DNA of 37,419 nt from contig JALOBC010000029.1 of the NCBI GenBank assembly GCA_023228465.1, forward strand, positions 1 through 37,419, written 5' to 3'. Every line of letters begins with the position of its first letter. Positions within the stretch are counted from its first letter, which is position 1. Source of the stretch: Dokdonella sp. GTDB lineage: Bacteria > Pseudomonadota > Gammaproteobacteria > Xanthomonadales > Rhodanobacteraceae. Positions 16,615 through 26,464 of this stretch are shown piece by piece. Below the pieces are notes generated by a model. That model ran no database searches. It saw nothing but the letters and a program-made list of their open reading frames with translations, and had not been told where the DNA came from. Both the position numbers and the translations under genes were made by a program.

Positions 16615-17793
16615 TTGAATACTGCCCTTCCCGAACCCGGTGCCGACGAGCTTGCGCATTCGGCAGAACTGGCTGCGCTGATCCGCAACGAGATCGCGGC
16701 GTCCGGGCCGGTGGCCTTCTCGCGCTACATGGAGCTCGCCCTGTATGCGCCGGGGCTGGGCTACTACAGCGCCGGGCGCACCAAGTTCGGAGCGGCCGGG
16801 GACTTCATCACCGCGCCCGAGCTGGGATCGCTGTTCGCCCGCTGCATCGCCAGCGCGCTGGCGCCGGCCCTGCGCGCGCTCGGCCCGCAGGCCGACTTCC
16901 TCGAACTGGGCGGCGGCAGCGGTGCCTTCGCCATCGCAGCGTTGCGTGAGCTCGATGCCCTGGATGCCCTGCCACGGCGCTACCTGATCCTCGAGCCCAG
17001 TGCGGACCTGCGCGAGCGCCAGCAACAGCGGGCGGCCAGCGAACTCCCGGCGGAACTGGCCGCGCGCCTTGACTGGATCGCGCGGCCGCCGGCACAGGAC
17101 TGGCAGGGCGTGCTGTTTGCCAACGAGGTCATCGACGCCCTGCCGGCCACGCGTTTCCACGTCCGCGGCGGCGAGGTGTTCGAGGAATACCTCGGCCTCG
17201 AAGGCGCGGCACTGGCGCGCACCGACCGGCCGGCCGACCCGCTGGTTGCCGGCGCGGTGCGGCATGTCGAGCGCACCCTGGGCAGGCCGTTCGAAGACGG
17301 CTACCGCTCGGAAATCCTGCCGCAGCTGCCGTACTGGATGCAGGCGGTGCTCGGTTCGCTCAGCGCCGGGGTGGCGCTGTTCGTGGACTATGGCTATCCG
17401 CGCCGCGACTACTACCTGGCCGAACGCCGCGAGGGCACCCTGGTGTGCCATTACCGGCACCGCGCCCACGCCGATCCGCTGCACTGGCCGGGCCTGTGCG
17501 ACATCACCGCGTTCGTCGATTTCACCGCACTGGCCGAAGCCGGTGTCGGCGCCGGCTTCGATTTCGTCGGCTACGCGCCGCAGGCGTCGTTCCTGCTCGT
17601 CAGCGGCTTGCCGGCCCTGATCGAGGAAGCCGCGGCCTTGCCCGACGCCCTGCGCCTGCGCATCGTGGCCGAGGCCAAGCGCCTGACCCTGCCCGGCGAC
17701 ATGGGCGAGCGCTTCCAGGCGATCGCCTTTGCCCGCGGGCTGGACGATCCGCTGCCGGAACTGGCGGCCATCGACGTATCGCGACGCCTGTAG
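16615..17793 (+). CDS. MidA/NDUFAF7-type SAM-dependent methyltransferase (DUF185)
   Basis: 392 residues. Start is TTG at 16615; no ATG or GTG exists before the conserved region, so the start is likely but not certain. Signatures are FSRYMELALYAPGLGYYS, GDFITAPELG, the SAM-binding ELGGGSGAFAIAAL, FANEVIDALPATRFH, and FVDYGYPRRDYY. The mitochondrial homologue NDUFAF7 methylates an Arg of complex I subunit NDUFS2; bacterial substrates are not established. It is divergent from the pteridine reductase with 80 bp between starts. The 243 bp after its stop contain nothing I can identify. Confidence 0.9.
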   Translation: MNTALPEPGADELAHSAELAALIRNEIAASGPVAFSRYMELALYAPGLGYYSAGRTKFGAAGDFITAPELGSLFARCIASALAPALRALGPQADFLELGGGSGAFAIAALRELDALDALPRRYLILEPSADLRERQQQRAASELPAELAARLDWIARPPAQDWQGVLFANEVIDALPATRFHVRGGEVFEEYLGLEGAALARTDRPADPLVAGAVRHVERTLGRPFEDGYRSEILPQLPYWMQAVLGSLSAGVALFVDYGYPRRDYYLAERREGTLVCHYRHRAHADPLHWPGLCDITAFVDFTALAEAGVGAGFDFVGYAPQASFLLVSGLPALIEEAAALPDALRLRIVAEAKRLTLPGDMGERFQAIAFARGLDDPLPELAAIDVSRRL

Positions 17794-18036
17794 CAGGATG
17801 CCGAAAGGTCCGTCCCGGGCTTTTTCAGCGCGCACGGTGGCGGCAAGGCCGCGCCACCTGCTCAGCAAATCAATCACTTGCGTGGTTGACCCGCGAGCGA
17901 TCCATCCCGGATCGTGCTGGCAGGGTGTTCTTCGATACCCTGCCGACCTGCCACTTGCCGCGCGCGGCAGGACCGGTGTTCGGGAGCACGCCCCGGAGGA
18001 CGCCGGCAAGGCGCGGCTGCGTGCCGGCCGCCGGAA

Positions 18037-19266
18037 CTAGTCCGGGTTCTTCGGCGTGGCCGCGATGGCCGCCACGCGCGCCTTGCGCATGGCCGCGCCG
18101 ATGGCCGGGCCTTGCAGGCCGGCGGCCACGAACGGGCCGGCCTCGATGGCCGCGGCGGCGGCATATGCTGCGCGCAGGAAGTCGGCCTGCGGATAGGCGT
18201 CCTCGGCATGCCCCAGGCGTCCACGCTTGTCCGCCGTGCAGGCGATGAGGAAGGTTTCCAGCCGCTCGGGCCGGCGCAGGCAGTCCAGCGCCTCGAACAG
18301 CGCCAGCACGGTGTCCGCACGCAGTTCCAGCGCGCGATGCGCGTGCAGGTGGAACTCGCACACCCGCGCGGCGAGCGTCGCATGCTCGGCCGGCACCTTG
18401 AGCCGCTCGGCCAGCTGGCGCAGGGGTTCGAGGCCCCGCTGCTCATGGCCGATGTGGCGCGGCAACACCTCGCGCGGCGTCAGCGCCTTGCCAAGGTCGT
18501 GGGTCAGCGCACACCAGCCGACCAGGTCATCGCCCGGGGCGAGCTGCGCGGCCATGTCCAGCACCATTTCCACATGCGTGCCGGTGTCGATCTCCGGGTG
18601 GAACTCGGCGCGCTGCGGCACGCCGTAGAGTGCATCGACCTCGGGAAACACGACGGCCAGCGCGTCGCAGTCGCGCAGCGCACGCAGGAAGGCGGACGGC
18701 CGGGGTTCGGCCAGCGCCTTGCGCGTTTCCGCCCAGATGCGTTCGGGTACCAGGTGATCGACCTCGCCTTCGGCCACCATTTCGCGCATCAGTGCCAGCG
18801 TTTCATCGGCGATGCGAAAGCCCAGCGGTGCATAGCGCGCGGCGAAGCGCGCCACCCGCAGCACGCGCAGCGGGTCTTCCACGAACGCCGGCGAGACGTG
18901 CCGCAGCAGGCGCGCGGCCAGGTCGCGCTGGCCGCCGAAGGGGTCGAGGATGGCGCCTTGCGCGTCCTCGGCCATGGCGTTGATGGTGAGGTCGCGGCGT
19001 TCGAGATCCTGCTCCAGCGTGATCGACGGATCCGCGTCGAAGGCAAAGCCGTGGTAACCGTGCCCGGTCTTGCGCTCGGTGCGCGCGAGCGCGTACTCCT
19101 CGCCCGTCTGTGGGTGCAGGAACACCGGGAAATCCTTGCCGACCGGCTTGTAGCCCAGTGCGCGCATGGCTTGCGGCGTGGCGCCGACCACCACGTAGTC
19201 GCGATCGGCGACCTTGCGTCCGAGCAAGCGGTCGCGCACCGCGCCACCGACCAGGTAGGTTTGCAC
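18037..19266 (-). CDS. cca: Multifunctional CCA protein (tRNA nucleotidyltransferase)
   Basis: 409 residues. Adds or repairs the 3' CCA of tRNAs. Class II nucleotidyltransferase features are GGAVRD at 7-12, the metal-binding DRD at 21-23, the [10 protein letters not shown] template segment and the [16 protein letters not shown] motif. A C-terminal HD domain ([14 protein letters not shown]...HIGHE) matches the gammaproteobacterial type with phosphatase/phosphodiesterase activity. The start is GTG at 19266, 1 bp after the stop of the SDR gene upstream, which implies translational coupling. It is the last gene of the long minus-strand run. Confidence 0.95.
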   Translation of the reverse strand: MQTYLVGGAVRDRLLGRKVADRDYVVVGATPQAMRALGYKPVGKDFPVFLHPQTGEEYALARTERKTGHGYHGFAFDADPSITLEQDLERRDLTINAMAEDAQGAILDPFGGQRDLAARLLRHVSPAFVEDPLRVLRVARFAARYAPLGFRIADETLALMREMVAEGEVDHLVPERIWAETRKALAEPRPSAFLRALRDCDALAVVFPEVDALYGVPQRAEFHPEIDTGTHVEMVLDMAAQLAPGDDLVGWCALTHDLGKALTPREVLPRHIGHEQRGLEPLRQLAERLKVPAEHATLAARVCEFHLHAHRALELRADTVLALFEALDCLRRPERLETFLIACTADKRGRLGHAEDAYPQADFLRAAYAAAAAIEAGPFVAAGLQGPAIGAAMRKARVAAIAATPKNPD

Positions 19267-19267
19267 T

Positions 19268-20182
19268 TCAGCTCCAGGCGCCCAGCGGCTTCCCCAGCAG
19301 CCTGGGCATCACCGTTTCCATGGGGCGTGCCACGATGCCGAGGGCGGCCAGGCCATCCTCATGCGCCACCGAGTCATGCGCCAGCGAGCGGAAGTTGTCG
19401 CGGGTGATGGGCCGGCCGGGCAGCCATTCGCCCACATATGCCTGCGCCCAGCCGAGCGCATCGGGCAGGCCGATGACCAGGCGGCGAAGGCCGAGCATGC
19501 GTGCGGTCCAGCGCACCAGTTCGCCGAGCGCGATCGTGCGTGGCCCGCCGAGCTCGAAGGTCTGGCCGATCGTGCTCGGGTGCGCCAGCGCGCGCGCGAA
19601 GGCTTCGGCGACATCACCCACGTGGACCGGCTGGAACAGCGTGCCGGCGCGTGCGAGCGGCAGGACGGGAGTCCACCGCAGCAGGCTGGCGAAGCGGTAG
19701 AACAGGCCGTCGTCGCGGCCGAAGATCACCGACGGGCGGAAGATCGTCCACGCCAACGGGCTGGCGCGCACGCGCGCCTCGGCCGCGCCACGCGACTTGA
19801 GATAGTGACTCGTGCCTTCGCCGGCACCCAGCGAACTCATCTGCAGCAGGCGCGCCACGCCATTGCCCACGCAGGCCCCGATCAGCTTCTCCGTGAGTTC
19901 GACGTGCACGCGCTGGAAGTCGCGACCGTCATCGCGCGCCGCGTTGAGGATGCCGACCAGGTTGATGGCCGCGTCGGCGCCCGCCAGCCGCGCGCGCAGC
20001 ACGGCCCGATCATGCACGTCGGCGCTGATCACCCGCACGCCAGGCAGCACGGCCAGCTCGCGATGGCGTTCGCGGTTGCGGCTGAGGACGGCGATCTGGT
20101 GGCCATCGCGCGCCAGCCGCGGCACGAGGTGGCGGCCGACAAAGCCCGTACCACCCAGCATCACGATCGATTGCGGTTTCAT
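19268..20182 (-). CDS. NDUFA9-like NAD(P)-binding SDR (complex I subunit family)
   Basis: 304 residues. An atypical extended SDR with Rossmann motif [11 protein letters not shown] at 10-20, [10 protein letters not shown], and a [13 protein letters not shown] segment in the place of the YxxxK site. The [18 protein letters not shown] and [14 protein letters not shown] segments match the NDUFA9/complex-I-39-kDa-like subgroup. In bacteria members are thought to bind NAD(P)H or act on quinone/lipid metabolism, but no reaction is proven. Start ATG with CGAGGA upstream. It sits 82 bp after the antiporter gene and 1 bp before cca in the same direction. Confidence 0.85.
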   Translation of the reverse strand: MKPQSIVMLGGTGFVGRHLVPRLARDGHQIAVLSRNRERHRELAVLPGVRVISADVHDRAVLRARLAGADAAINLVGILNAARDDGRDFQRVHVELTEKLIGACVGNGVARLLQMSSLGAGEGTSHYLKSRGAAEARVRASPLAWTIFRPSVIFGRDDGLFYRFASLLRWTPVLPLARAGTLFQPVHVGDVAEAFARALAHPSTIGQTFELGGPRTIALGELVRWTARMLGLRRLVIGLPDALGWAQAYVGEWLPGRPITRDNFRSLAHDSVAHEDGLAALGIVARPMETVMPRLLGKPLGAWS

Positions 20183-20264
20183 GCGCGTCCTCGGGAGCAG
20201 CAGGCAGCAGGGCCGAGCATACCCGATGCGCGGCGCCGCGGTGGCTGCCCGGCAAGCGCCGCGC

Positions 20265-22061
20265 TCAGTCCGCCGCCGCGCGGGGCGCCACCAGCGCCGT
20301 CACCGACCAGCCGGGGCGCGTTGGCAGCGCCTGCGTCTCGGTGACCACGCGCACATGGCCCTTGTCGTCGACGCTGAACAGCGGCAGGGCATCGTCACCG
20401 TGCTCGGCGTGGAAGGCGGCCAGGTCGAAGGCCTTGGACAGCCGCGTGGTCTTGATGTACCAGCCCTGCTGCAGGCGATCTTCCAGCATGGTCAGCGTCA
20501 GGTCCGGTCCGAACAGGCGCGGCGCGCGGATCGACTCATCGTGCTGGCGGCGCCCGTTGCCATCCTGCGAGCGGGCCAGGACGCGCAGGCGATACACGTT
20601 GTGGCGGCCGAACTCCTGGCGATAGCGCAGGCAGGCCAAGCCGTTCAGTTCGCGTCGGGCGGACATGGCGAACAACTGGCCGAAGCCGTCCAGATCCAGC
20701 GTGCGCGTGGCGTGTTCGCTGAGCGGATCGCCATGCCAGGTCGCGAGGTTGGCCATGCGCGCAGCGCGGATGTCGAACCAGTCGTCATCGGCGACCAGGA
20801 CGCGCACGTCCTGTTCGGCCAGCGCGGTGGCGACCATGCGCGCGACGCGGTTGGCGCCGACGATGAGTACGCCGTGCGGATCGGGCGCAGCCACGCCGAG
20901 CAGGCGCGCGAACTGGCGCGCGGTGGCGCTCTGCAGGATGACCGTCCCGATGATGATGCCGAAGGTCAGCGGCACCAGCAGTTCGGCGCCGGCCAGGCCG
21001 CGGTCCTCCAGGCGCAGGGCGAACAGCGAGGACACGGCCGCCGCCACGATGCCGCGAGGCGCGATCCATGCCACCAGTGCCCGCTCGCGCCAGCTGAGGT
21101 TGCCGCCGAGCGTGCCGACCAGCACCGACAGCGGGCGGGCGATGAACTGCGCCACCAGCAGGATGGCGAAGCCCATCATCAGCGTACCGGCGGGCAACGG
21201 CCAGGTCAGGCGCGCAGCCAGCAGGATGAACAGCGCGCTGATCAGCAGGGTGCTCAGATGCTCCTTGAAGGACAGGATCTCGTCGATCGCCAGGCCGCGC
21301 AGGTTGCCCAGCGTGATGCCCATGATGGTGACGGCCAGCAGGCCCGATTCGTTGGCGAATTCGTTGGCGATGGCGAACGTCGCCAGGACCAGTGACAGCG
21401 CGGCATACGTCTGCAGGTACTCCGGCAGCCAGTGGCGGCGCAGCAGGAAGGCCAGCAGTTTCGCGCCGAGGGCCCCGCAGACCGCGCCGGCGACGATGGT
21501 GCCGGCGAACACGGCCAGCGCCTGGCCGCCCTGGTGCGACACGATGGCCTCGAAGATCAGCACCGCGAACAGCGCGCCCAGCGGGTCGATGACGATGCCT
21601 TCCCAGCGCAGCACGTTGGCGATGCGCGCATTGGGGCGCACCGCGCGCAGCATCGGTGTGACCACGGTCGGTCCGGTCACGCAGGTCAATGCGCCGAACA
21701 GCGCTGCCAGTTCCCAGGACAACCCGGCAATCCAGTGCGCGGCCGCTGCGAGGATCGCCAGGGTGACCAGCGAGCCGACGCTGACCAGGCGCAGGATGCT
21801 GCCACCGACCTCGCGCAGTTCGCTGAAACGCAGTGCCGAGGACCCCTCGAACAGGATGATGGCCACGCCGAAGGAAATGAACGGGAAGAACAGCGCGTTC
21901 ATGGCCTGCTGCGGGTGCAGCCAGCCCAGTCCCGGCCCCAGCACCAGGCCGATCAGCAGCAGGAACAGGATGGCCGGCAGGCGCACGCGCCAGGCCAGCC
22001 ACTGGGCAATGAAGCCGACGCCGATCAGCGCAGCCAGTTGCAGGGGCACCGAGGCCGTCAT
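20265..22061 (-). CDS. Cation:proton antiporter (CPA-type) with C-terminal TrkA-N/RCK-like domain
   Basis: 598 residues. The ATG at 22061 begins a clean first membrane helix; the longer upstream frame is spurious overlap with slt. About twelve membrane helices fill residues 5-395. Conserved features are TGPTVVTPML and RWEGIVIDPLGALFAV (with the transport-site-like Asp) and WIAPRGIVAAAVSSLFAL. From about residue 408 a Rossmann-like domain begins (VLIVGANRVARMVATALAEQ) and ends in an acidic, charged C-terminus. The nucleotide motif reads GANRVA rather than GxGxxG. Members exchange Na+ or K+ for H+ across the inner membrane; the ion is not determinable here. ATG and the slt stop overlap as ATGA, indicating coupled translation. 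Confidence 0.92.
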   Translation of the reverse strand: MTASVPLQLAALIGVGFIAQWLAWRVRLPAILFLLLIGLVLGPGLGWLHPQQAMNALFFPFISFGVAIILFEGSSALRFSELREVGGSILRLVSVGSLVTLAILAAAAHWIAGLSWELAALFGALTCVTGPTVVTPMLRAVRPNARIANVLRWEGIVIDPLGALFAVLIFEAIVSHQGGQALAVFAGTIVAGAVCGALGAKLLAFLLRRHWLPEYLQTYAALSLVLATFAIANEFANESGLLAVTIMGITLGNLRGLAIDEILSFKEHLSTLLISALFILLAARLTWPLPAGTLMMGFAILLVAQFIARPLSVLVGTLGGNLSWRERALVAWIAPRGIVAAAVSSLFALRLEDRGLAGAELLVPLTFGIIIGTVILQSATARQFARLLGVAAPDPHGVLIVGANRVARMVATALAEQDVRVLVADDDWFDIRAARMANLATWHGDPLSEHATRTLDLDGFGQLFAMSARRELNGLACLRYRQEFGRHNVYRLRVLARSQDGNGRRQHDESIRAPRLFGPDLTLTMLEDRLQQGWYIKTTRLSKAFDLAAFHAEHGDDALPLFSVDDKGHVRVVTETQALPTRPGWSVTALVAPRAAAD

Positions 22062-24064
22062 GGCGTGAGGGCGGTTGCCTGGTCGGTTGCCGCAGGGCAG
22101 GCCACGGGTTTGCGCGCATCCGCATCGGCCGGCGGCTGGTAGGCCTGGCCGATGCGTGGCATGCGCACCGACAACGGCAGCACCTTGCCGTTGAGGCGCC
22201 AGTCGTAGATGACGCTGAAGGCCAGCACGCGCGCCACGTATTCGCGGGTTTCCCTGTAGGGAATGGTTTCGATGAAGAAATCCGGCTCCAGCGTGCCGCG
22301 CGCTGCCAGCCAGCGGGCCACGGCGCCGGCGCCGGCGTTGTAGGCGGCGCTGGCCAGCCACGGGCTGCCATCGAACCGGTCGGCCATGAGGCCCAGGTAA
22401 CGCGTGCCAAGGCGCACGTTGAACCTGGCGTCGAACAGGCTCTGGGCGCCGGACCAGGCCAGGCCTTCGGCCTTGGCCATCTGCTTGCCGACCGCGGGCA
22501 GCAGCTGCATCAGGCCGTAGGCGTCGGCGCTCGAGCGGGCATCGCTCATCCAGGCGCTTTCGGCGCGGATGATGGCGTAGGCCCAGGCCGGATCGATGCC
22601 CGCGGTGCGGGCGTCACTGCGCACCTGCTTTTCCATGCCCAGCGGGAAGCGGCGTTCATACAGCGTGTAGGTTTCCGGCTGGGCGGAAAAGGCAAAGATG
22701 GCGCGGTCGTACCAGCCCTGGCGCGAGGCGAGGTCGGCGGCGCGCCGGCGCTGGAGCGGATCCAGCTTGTCCATCGCGAAGTTCCATTCGCGACGCGCAT
22801 CGGCCAGCATGCCCAGCGCGCGGAACTCGAAGGCGCGTGCGAGATCCGCCTGCCGTTGCAGCGCGGCATCGGCGTCGGCATCGATCGGCAGCTTGCGCGG
22901 GCACAGCGCATACGGCGCACCGATCCAGTCGGCGGCGAGGAAGCCATGGAAATTGGCCTGCGTGGCCACTTCCGCAAACAGCGCGCGCGCGGCCTCGCTG
23001 CGGCCCAGCTTGTCCAGGATGCGCGCGCGCAGGTAGCGCCAGCGCTCGTCGCGCTGCTGTTGCGCCGAGAGCCTGTCGAGCGCGGCAAGGGTGGCGGCGT
23101 GATCGCCGCTGGCCAGTGCCACGCGCACGCGCCATTCGCGCGTGGCATCGTCCTCGGCGGCCTCCGGCAGGGCATCGAGGCGGGCCATGGCATCGTCGGA
23201 ATAGCTGGTCGAGCGGTACAGCGCCAGCGCATGCAGGACGCGGTTCTTCTGCGCTGCGTCCCACTTGAAGCGCGCTTCCAGCCCGGCCCAGGCGGTTTCG
23301 GCGGCGGCGCTGTTGCGCCGCGCGTAGCGGGCGATGGCCCAGGCGACGGCCTCGCGGTGGGCGTCATCGTCCGGCCACTTCCGCGCCTTGTCGAGCGTGT
23401 TGGCCGGGTCGCGCAGGGCGGCCACGATGCGCTCGGCATCACTGCGCCGGGACCCGTCCAGCAGGCGCGCGGCGTCGGCGGCGGTACCGGCCCGGCCGGC
23501 CTCGGCGGCGCGTGCGATGCGTGCCTCGATGCGCGCGTCATCCAGCAGGCCGGCGCCGCGCGCCGCGCGCAGCACCGGATCGCAGGGCGCCGGCAAGGGG
23601 CTGGCCCCTTGCCAGAGCGGCTCGATATCGGCGGCATAGTCGAGCTTGCCACCGCCGGCCAGGCGCGCGCGCAGTTCATCGCATTGCAGCGTGCGATCGG
23701 CAGTCGGCTGCCAGAACGCGCGGAATGTCGTCCAGTCCTCGCGCCGGGCAAGCTCGCGCAACCAGGCTTCACGCAGGTCACGCGCGGCCAGCGTGTCCGG
23801 CCAGCGTGCCAGGAAGCGTTCCACCTCGCGGCGTTCCAGCCGCGTGGGGTGTTCGCGCAGGGCGGCCAGTTCGATATAGGGCACCAGCGGGTAGCCGGCT
23901 TCCTCCAGGCTTGCCGCGAGGCGCTTCCAGGCGCCCTCCGGTGGTCGCCGGGCCTGGGCGAGGGCCTCGCGGAACTGCACACGCAGGTCGGCACGATCGG
24001 CTGCCGACGCCGGCAGCGCCAAGAGGGCCAGCAGCAGGGCGAGCGTCACGCCGCGCAAGGTCAT
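22058..24064 (-). CDS. slt: Soluble lytic murein transglycosylase (Slt family)
   Basis: 668 residues with a signal peptide (LALLLALLALPASAA, cleavage near residue 21). The first ~440 residues are Ala-rich helical repeats forming the U-shaped superhelix known from Slt70. The catalytic domain begins near residue 470: IIRAESAW with the catalytic Glu near 500, SSADAYGLMQLLP, and SPWLASAAYNAGAGAVARWL, then PYRETREYVARVL. It cleaves peptidoglycan glycan strands with formation of 1,6-anhydro-MurNAc, in the periplasm. It follows the EEP gene by 49 bp and overlaps the antiporter gene by 4 bp. Sequence length and domain order match the family. Confidence 0.95.
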   Translation of the reverse strand: MTLRGVTLALLLALLALPASAADRADLRVQFREALAQARRPPEGAWKRLAASLEEAGYPLVPYIELAALREHPTRLERREVERFLARWPDTLAARDLREAWLRELARREDWTTFRAFWQPTADRTLQCDELRARLAGGGKLDYAADIEPLWQGASPLPAPCDPVLRAARGAGLLDDARIEARIARAAEAGRAGTAADAARLLDGSRRSDAERIVAALRDPANTLDKARKWPDDDAHREAVAWAIARYARRNSAAAETAWAGLEARFKWDAAQKNRVLHALALYRSTSYSDDAMARLDALPEAAEDDATREWRVRVALASGDHAATLAALDRLSAQQQRDERWRYLRARILDKLGRSEAARALFAEVATQANFHGFLAADWIGAPYALCPRKLPIDADADAALQRQADLARAFEFRALGMLADARREWNFAMDKLDPLQRRRAADLASRQGWYDRAIFAFSAQPETYTLYERRFPLGMEKQVRSDARTAGIDPAWAYAIIRAESAWMSDARSSADAYGLMQLLPAVGKQMAKAEGLAWSGAQSLFDARFNVRLGTRYLGLMADRFDGSPWLASAAYNAGAGAVARWLAARGTLEPDFFIETIPYRETREYVARVLAFSVIYDWRLNGKVLPLSVRMPRIGQAYQPPADADARKPVACPAATDQATALTP

Positions 24065-24113
24065 TCGGCAGGCTCCATGGCAGGGAGGTCATCCACGCGG
24101 CCTGGCGGGCGCT

Positions 24114-24899
24114 TCAGGCAGCGTTGCGCAAGGCGTGCGGCAATCGCACCACGGCGGCGATCGGCAGGTGGTCGGAAACCGGGTGCGGCAGCACCCAGCG
24201 CCTTTCCACGCTGATCGAGCCGGACACGAGGATCTGGTCGATGGCGCGCGTCGGCCGCCAGCTGGGGAAGGTCGCCGGTGATTCGTCCGGCCGCACCAGC
24301 GCCGTGCGCGCGTAGAGCAGATCCATCTCGCGGCTTTGCGCGGGGGTGTTGAAGTCGCCCATCAGCACGGCATTGGGGTGCGCATTGAGCAACTCGGCGA
24401 GAAACGCGATCTGGCGCCCGCGCGCCACCGCGCCGAGCGAGAGATGGGCGATCACCACGACCAGCCCATCCTCGCCGTGGCCAAAGCGCACCCACAGCGC
24501 GCCGCGCCCGGGAATGCGCCCCGGCAGCGGGTAGTCGAGGATCTCCTGCGGTTGCCAGCGCGCCAGCAGGCCATTGCTGGACGCAGCCAGGCGCGCCACG
24601 CGGCGGTTCGGCTGGTGGCTCCAGTAGGGGAATTCGGCGATCTCGGCCAGGTACTTGGTCTGGTTCAGGAAACCCGAGCGCAGGCTGCCGGCATCGGCCT
24701 CCTGCAACCCGACCAGGTCGAACTGGCCCAGCAGGCGTGCGAAGCCGTCGAGGTTGGCGCGCTTGCCGGTTGGCAACACCTGTTTCCAGCTGTGGGTCAC
24801 GTAGTCGCGGTAGCGGCGCACGCTGCCACCGGCCAGGATATTGCAACTGAGCAGCCGCAGGCGATCGCCGGCCTGGCCGGCGGTATTGAATGGAATCAT
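24114..24899 (-). CDS. Endonuclease/exonuclease/phosphatase (EEP) family protein
   Basis: 261 residues. Seen are the N-terminal LLSCNIL (catalytic Asn), LVGLQEAD with the metal-binding Glu, VVIAHLSLG, VLMGDFNTP and a C-terminal SDHLPIAAVV with the catalytic His. These residues define the DNase I/exonuclease III/phosphodiesterase fold with Mg2+. No signal peptide is evident, so it should be cytoplasmic. Substrate (DNA, sugar phosphate or lipid) is not predictable. It lies between dsbA and slt in the same direction (75 and 49 bp gaps), a context I associate with Xanthomonadales. Confidence 0.9.
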   Translation of the reverse strand: MIPFNTAGQAGDRLRLLSCNILAGGSVRRYRDYVTHSWKQVLPTGKRANLDGFARLLGQFDLVGLQEADAGSLRSGFLNQTKYLAEIAEFPYWSHQPNRRVARLAASSNGLLARWQPQEILDYPLPGRIPGRGALWVRFGHGEDGLVVVIAHLSLGAVARGRQIAFLAELLNAHPNAVLMGDFNTPAQSREMDLLYARTALVRPDESPATFPSWRPTRAIDQILVSGSISVERRWVLPHPVSDHLPIAAVVRLPHALRNAA

Positions 24900-24974
24900 G
24901 CTTGCAGGCTAACCAGCCGTCACGGCCGCGGCAAGGGCCAGGTCGGCCAGGGAGGCATCACGGAGATCATGGGC

Positions 24975-25649
24975 CTACTTCTTCGCCGCCGCGATCTGCT
25001 CGGCATGTTCCTTCCTGACCAGCCAGTCCACCAGTTCCACCAACTGCGGGTAACCACCCGCCGAGGCGCCGGTCACCCGGTACTTGCCCTGCACGACCAC
25101 GCTCGGGGTGCCGTCGATGCCGTCCTTCATCACCAGGTCGCGCGCACGTGCAAGCTTGCTTTCGACCTCGAAGGAGTTGGCCGCGGACATGAACTTGGCG
25201 CGATCCACGCCCTGTTCGGCGAAGAACGTGGCCAGGTCTTCCAGCGAGCGCAGCGGCACATGCTTGACGTGCAGCGCGTCGAACAGCGCCTGGTGGGTCC
25301 GGTCCAGCACACCGAGCGACTGGGCAGCGTAGAAGGCGCGTGCAAACGGCTCCCAGCTCGCATTGAACACCGCCGGCATGTACTTGAAGGTGGCGTAGGC
25401 AGGCAGCGACTTCTGCAGCTGCTCGGCGTAGGGCTGGAAATGCGCGCAATGCGGGCAGGCGTAGGAAAACACCTCCAGCACCTCGATCTGGCTGCCGGTG
25501 GCGGTGGGCTGCGCCGGGTCGATGACGAAATAGTTGACGCCGGCCTTCCAGTCGGTCGCCGCGGCGGCGCCCTGGGTTGCCGGTTCGGCGGCGCTGGCGA
25601 GGGCGGCGGCCAGCAGGCCGGCGCAGAGCAGGGCAAGGTGCTTCAGCAT
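24975..25649 (-). CDS. dsbA: Thiol:disulfide interchange protein DsbA (CPHC type)
   Basis: 224 residues with a signal peptide cleaved near residue 20 (ASA/AEP). The thioredoxin-like active site is CPHC at 65-68, the classical DsbA sequence, with the cis-Pro at DGTPSVVV. It introduces disulfides into periplasmic proteins and is re-oxidised by DsbB. It begins 13 bp after the stop of a second dsbA gene (CPAC type) and has GAGGA upstream, so the two are co-transcribed. The C-terminus is Lys-rich (AAAKK). The first conserved segment (YFVIDPAQPTATGSQIEVLE) is nearly shared with its neighbour, suggesting an old tandem duplication. Confidence 0.95.
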   Translation of the reverse strand: MLKHLALLCAGLLAAALASAAEPATQGAAAATDWKAGVNYFVIDPAQPTATGSQIEVLEVFSYACPHCAHFQPYAEQLQKSLPAYATFKYMPAVFNASWEPFARAFYAAQSLGVLDRTHQALFDALHVKHVPLRSLEDLATFFAEQGVDRAKFMSAANSFEVESKLARARDLVMKDGIDGTPSVVVQGKYRVTGASAGGYPQLVELVDWLVRKEHAEQIAAAKK

Positions 25650-25662
25650 GGTCGGGTCCTCG

Positions 25663-26367
25663 TCAATGGGCGGGGGCGGCCGCTGCAGCGGCGGCGCCGG
25701 CGGCGCTTTCCTTGTGTACCAGATACAGCACCACCTCGATGAGCTTGTCGAAGCCGCCGGCGGAAACGCCGGTTACGCGATACTTGCCGTTGACGATGAG
25801 CGTGGGCGTGGAATCGACGCCATAGGCCTTGAGCTGCTGGTCGGCGCGCTTCATCTTCGTGTTGACGGCAAACGAGTTGGCCACGCCGAGGAACTCCTCG
25901 GGGGTCACGCCGAACTGCGCGTAGAACCGCGCCGCGTCCTCGATCGAGGGCATCGGCGACACCGGCCGGCGCGTGGTCGGATCGGAAATGCGCAAGGGGC
26001 CGTTGTCCTTCCAGATCGCATCGAAGGTCGCCTCGTGGGCCTTGTCGAGGATGCCCAGCGCCTGCATGGTGAAGAAGGCGCGCTGGAACATCGGCCAGTC
26101 CTCGTCCGAGCGGAAGCTCGCCGGCAGGTAGTCGATCTGGGCGTTTTCCGGCAGCGCCGCCTTCAGCTTGCGCATGGTCGGCTGGACCATGTTGCAGGCC
26201 GGGCAGGCGTAGGAGAACACTTCCAGCACCTCGATCTTGTCGCCGGTGTTGGTTGGCTGGGGCGGCTCGATCACGAAGTACTGCTTGCCGGCTTCGAAGG
26301 TGTCGGCGGCATGCGCCAGCGCACCAAGGGCCAGGCCAAGCAGCAGGATGGAAAGTCGTTTCAGCAT
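25663..26367 (-). CDS. DsbA-family thiol:disulfide interchange protein (CPAC type)
   Basis: 234 residues; the start at 26367 has GGAG 8 bp upstream and begins the signal peptide (cleavage near AHA/AD at 20-21). The active site is CPAC at 55-58 instead of CPHC, with cis-Pro in DSTPTLIV. The remaining fold is that of DsbA (VSAGGFDKLIEVV near the end). The His-to-Ala change in the active-site dipeptide alters redox potential in studied thioredoxin-fold proteins, so this may be less oxidising or have different partners. A tail of about 12 mostly Ala residues ends the protein. It lies 97 bp downstream of the cytochrome c4 gene, a common arrangement in gammaproteobacteria. Confidence 0.92.
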   Translation of the reverse strand: MLKRLSILLLGLALGALAHAADTFEAGKQYFVIEPPQPTNTGDKIEVLEVFSYACPACNMVQPTMRKLKAALPENAQIDYLPASFRSDEDWPMFQRAFFTMQALGILDKAHEATFDAIWKDNGPLRISDPTTRRPVSPMPSIEDAARFYAQFGVTPEEFLGVANSFAVNTKMKRADQQLKAYGVDSTPTLIVNGKYRVTGVSAGGFDKLIEVVLYLVHKESAAGAAAAAAAPAH

Positions 26368-26464
26368 CGGGTACTCCAGCAATTGGGGGCGTGCGGCCTT
26401 GCCTGCAAGGCAGGGGCCACGGGTTCGCCGCGCGGCCGATCCGGCCGGCACGGACCTGTATGGA

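Noticed and set aside
22062-22361. Upstream extension of the antiporter frame by about 100 codons
   Set aside because: It overlaps the catalytic end of slt in another frame and lacks homology; the ATG at 22061 starts the first membrane helix.
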